The position numbers were made by a program, and so were the translations under genes. Shown in pieces: positions 61,663-64,000 of a stretch of DNA of 64,000 nt; positions within the stretch are counted from its first letter, which is position 1; every line of letters begins with the position of its first letter. The notes below the pieces were generated by a model. The model did not search any database and was not told the DNA's origin. It saw only the letters and a list, made by a program, of their open reading frames with translations. The stretch is from Rhodospirillales bacterium. GTDB taxonomy: Bacteria > Pseudomonadota > Alphaproteobacteria > Rhodospirillales > Thalassospiraceae. The stretch lies in assembly GCA_019634165.1 (NCBI GenBank), contig JAHQVT010000012.1, positions 419,342-483,341 on the forward strand. The letters are read 5' to 3'.

Positions 61663-64000
61663 ATGGCGGACGGTCCTCACGATACAGAAGATTCACGTAG
61701 TGGTGAAAACGGCGGCTTGAACGAAGAAGCAGCGTCGGATGAACTTCTGCGCGGGGACGATCAGGACGGTGAACCTGAAGAACTGGTCGAATTGCATGAC
61801 GACCAAAGCAACACCGCCAAACCCCCAGAACAAGAACTTGGTTCCGTCCATTACGGAAATCAGGTCTTTAACCCTCAGGCCGAAGCTCAGCAGGAATTTC
61901 GCCGTCAGAACGCCGCGACCAGTCGTCAGGAACGCGTGCAAGCTGATGACGCGACAGAAAAACAGACAATCGCTCAGGGCGAAACTGCTGAAATTGAGAA
62001 TGATATCGATACAGGCGGCGGCGGATTTGAACGTGTCGTCGGCGATGATGGTCAGGACGAGATTTCACTAAAATCTGATCCAAGCACGGTTGAGCTACCC
62101 GAGGTCCCTCTATCGACCAATGACACGAACGCACTGCGTGGCGGACGTGAAGACAATGGTCGCGGTGGGCTAGGGCCAAGTGATATTCCGATCGGTGACT
62201 ATGAGCAGGAAGCAGAAGTAGAAAACCTCGACGCTGCAGCGGAAGTCGAGGAAGAGATTTTTGAAGACGCCGCCGAGGTCGAAGACATTCCGAAGGCTGC
62301 TAATGCACCAACACTTGCTGTTGGCGATGTCACAGGTTCAGAAGATACTGCCATTTCGCTGAATGTGAAGGCCGCCCTTAACGATATCGATGGTGGCAAT
62401 GAAACCCTATCGGTAGTGATTTCGGGCGTACCCGAAGGTGCCACTCTTTCTGCTGGGACCAACAATGGCGATGGTACATGGACATTGTCTGCTGGGCAGT
62501 TGGCTGGTCTGACTTTAACACCAGCCGATGATTACAGCGGCAGTTTCAACCTTACTGTTCAGGCGACCAGCCGCGAATCAAATGGCAGCACTTCTTCAAC
62601 CAGTTCAAGTTTTACGGTTGATGTCGAAGGTGTCGCCGATGGCGCGACCCTTGATGTAACCGATGCCTCAGGCAGCGAAGACAGCGCGATTGCGCTTAAT
62701 GTTGACACCGAACTTCTTGATGACAGTGAAAGCCTTTCAATCACGATCAGCGGTGTGCCAGATGGCGCGACCCTGTCTGCAGGTACGAATAACGGTAATG
62801 GCACCTGGACCCTCAACCCTGATCAGCTTGAAGGCCTGACAATCACCCCTGCTGATAATTTCAGCGGTGAAATCGACCTTACAGTTTTGGTTTCAACGAC
62901 AGATGGCGATGACACCGCTGTCGTGATGGAAGAACTCAAAGTCGAAGTTGAAGGCGTTGCTGACACCCCAACGCTCGAAACCTCTAATGCATCTGGCTCA
63001 GAAGGTTCTGCCATTGCGCTCGACATTGACGCAGGTCTGACGGATTCCAGTGAGGTTCTCACTGTGACCATCTCCGGTGTTCCAGATGGTGCGACCCTGT
63101 CTGCTGGTACCGATAATGGCGATGGTACCTGGACGCTGGGCTCGGATGACCTTGAAGGTCTGACGATCACCCCTGCGGACGACTTCTCTGGCAGCTTTGA
63201 TCTTGGTGTGACGGCTCAGTCTGCTGACGGCGAAGACGTTGCTTCTATCAGCGATACGGTTACCGTTGACGTTACCGGCGTTGCCGATGCACCGACTTTG
63301 GACGTTGCGGACGCAAGCGGTTCAGAAGACAGCGCCATTGCGCTCGACATTGACGCAGGTCTGACGGATTCCAGTGAGGTTCTTACAGTCACCATCTCCG
63401 GTGTTCCGGACGGCGCGACTTTGTCGGCTGGTACCGATAACGGTGATGGCACCTGGACGCTGGGGTCGGATGATCTTGAAGGTCTGACGATTACCCCGGC
63501 CGATAACTTCAGCGGTTCGTTTGATCTTGGTGTGACGGCGCAGTCTGCTGATGGCGAAGACGTTGCGGTTACGACGGACAGCCTGACAGTTGATGTTGCT
63601 GGCGTTGCCGATGCGCCGACCCTCGAAACATCCAACGCTTCCGGTAACGAAGACAGCGCGATTGCACTCGACATTGACGCTGGTCTCACCGACAGCTCGG
63701 AAGTTCTGAGCGTCACCATCTCTGGTGTTCCGGATGGTGCGACTTTGTCGGCTGGTACGGATAATGGTGACGGGACTTGGACTTTGGGTTCGGATGACCT
63801 TGAAGGTCTGACGATCACCCCGGCGGATGACTTCTCTGGTTCGTTTGACCTTGGTGTTACCGCCCAGTCTGCGGATGGTGAAGACGTTGCGACCACCTCC
63901 GGGTCGATCACCGTTGACGTTGCTGGCGTTGCCGATGCGCCAACTTTGGATGTTGGCGATGCATCGGGTAATGAAGATTCAGCCATTGCGCTGGACATTG
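61663..64000 (+). CDS. Giant repeat adhesin, substrate of the type I system (partial)
   Basis: An acidic protein of at least 779 residues with no stop before the right edge. GGAG precedes the ATG. It has no signal peptide, which fits type I secretion. Residues 1-213 are acidic and polar with few hydrophobic residues (GDDQDGEPEELVELHDDQSN). From 62305 a series of repeats of mainly 108 residues begins, with a core SGVPDGATLSAGTDNGDGTWTL, TITPADDFSGSFDL and TVDVAGVADAPTL; this is the cadherin-like/VCBS style of large adhesins. It directly follows the exporter operon. The C-terminal secretion signal and any RTX nonapeptides must lie beyond the window. Confidence 0.9.
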   Translation, partial: MADGPHDTEDSRSGENGGLNEEAASDELLRGDDQDGEPEELVELHDDQSNTAKPPEQELGSVHYGNQVFNPQAEAQQEFRRQNAATSRQERVQADDATEKQTIAQGETAEIENDIDTGGGGFERVVGDDGQDEISLKSDPSTVELPEVPLSTNDTNALRGGREDNGRGGLGPSDIPIGDYEQEAEVENLDAAAEVEEEIFEDAAEVEDIPKAANAPTLAVGDVTGSEDTAISLNVKAALNDIDGGNETLSVVISGVPEGATLSAGTNNGDGTWTLSAGQLAGLTLTPADDYSGSFNLTVQATSRESNGSTSSTSSSFTVDVEGVADGATLDVTDASGSEDSAIALNVDTELLDDSESLSITISGVPDGATLSAGTNNGNGTWTLNPDQLEGLTITPADNFSGEIDLTVLVSTTDGDDTAVVMEELKVEVEGVADTPTLETSNASGSEGSAIALDIDAGLTDSSEVLTVTISGVPDGATLSAGTDNGDGTWTLGSDDLEGLTITPADDFSGSFDLGVTAQSADGEDVASISDTVTVDVTGVADAPTLDVADASGSEDSAIALDIDAGLTDSSEVLTVTISGVPDGATLSAGTDNGDGTWTLGSDDLEGLTITPADNFSGSFDLGVTAQSADGEDVAVTTDSLTVDVAGVADAPTLETSNASGNEDSAIALDIDAGLTDSSEVLSVTISGVPDGATLSAGTDNGDGTWTLGSDDLEGLTITPADDFSGSFDLGVTAQSADGEDVATTSGSITVDVAGVADAPTLDVGDASGNEDSAIALDI
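62305..64000 (+). repeat. Tandem adhesin repeats, six units visible
   Basis: Unit starts are at about 62305 (336 bases, 112 residues), 62641, 62965, 63289, 63613 (each 324 bases, 108 residues) and 63937 (cut by the edge). The first two units are diverged, while units 3 to 5 are almost identical in protein and close in DNA. The gradient suggests recent expansion or gene conversion of inner units. Such arrays vary in number between strains and are hard to assemble correctly. Confidence 0.9.

Noticed and set aside
61663..62304. LapG-type cleavage site in the acidic adhesin start
   Set aside because: Several alanine pairs occur, but none is in a TAAG or PAAG context, so a LapA-type retention module is not supported.
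62199..63998. Long minus-strand open frames across the adhesin repeats
   Set aside because: They are the reverse complement of the repeats. Low-complexity Ser/Pro/Ala sequence repeats every 108 codons with the same pattern, while the plus strand reads a coherent repeat adhesin.

Overview
The window looks like chromosome of a free-living, motile alphaproteobacterium of moderate GC content, most likely a marine Rhodospirillales member near Thalassospira. This is an inference from gene content: a TRAP uptake system, maeB-type malic enzyme, Mcl1-type CoA lyase, a NavAb-type sodium channel, a SUV3-like helicase followed by hslR, many c-di-GMP proteins and a type I secretion/adhesin locus. I see no rRNA, CRISPR array, insertion sequence or prophage.

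Layout. 1-7 kb: a TRAP transporter split around a MocR-type regulator (small permease cut by the left edge, solute-binding protein on the other side), with a matching operator-like site in front of each transporter unit, then a convergent operon of a class III aminotransferase and a semialdehyde dehydrogenase. 7-20 kb: glycosyltransferase, a 1,089-residue ABC/cyclic-nucleotide-binding fusion, MBL hydrolase, voltage-gated sodium channel, accA, an HxlR/oxidoreductase divergent pair, CoA lyase, membrane diguanylate cyclase, GcvR-like ACT protein and a fasciclin protein. 20-26 kb: two identical tRNA-Arg genes, a lipoprotein, DUF4169 protein, a winged-helix/RMF-like protein, a zinc-sensor-type diguanylate cyclase joined to lipB, and tRNA-Leu.

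26-42.7 kb: maeB, mgtE, a large GGDEF-EAL protein with degenerate catalytic motifs, an rRNA methyltransferase, a flagellin-like protein with an unusual tail, an SH3 protein, a 2-hydroxyacid dehydrogenase, a P-type cation ATPase, an FAH-family hydrolase and xthA. 42.8-56 kb: AsmA-like protein, OmpA-like lipoprotein plus small YqaE/Pmp3-like protein, dgt, htpG, a short HPF/RaiA protein, a SoxR-controlled flavin reductase with a clear SoxR box, an unrecognised two-gene unit, the SUV3-like helicase and hslR.

56.3-64 kb is the most distinctive part: two overlapping ABC exporter genes and an HlyD-type adaptor, all joined by ATGA overlaps, then a very large acidic protein of 108-residue near-identical repeats that runs off the right edge. 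This reads as a type I secretion system and its giant surface adhesin. Both exporter subunits lack the normal LSGGQ signature but keep the Walker B glutamate and H-loop histidine, which suggests an obligate two-subunit exporter. With three c-di-GMP-type proteins in the same window, c-di-GMP-controlled attachment is plausible, but no LapD/LapG pair is visible here.
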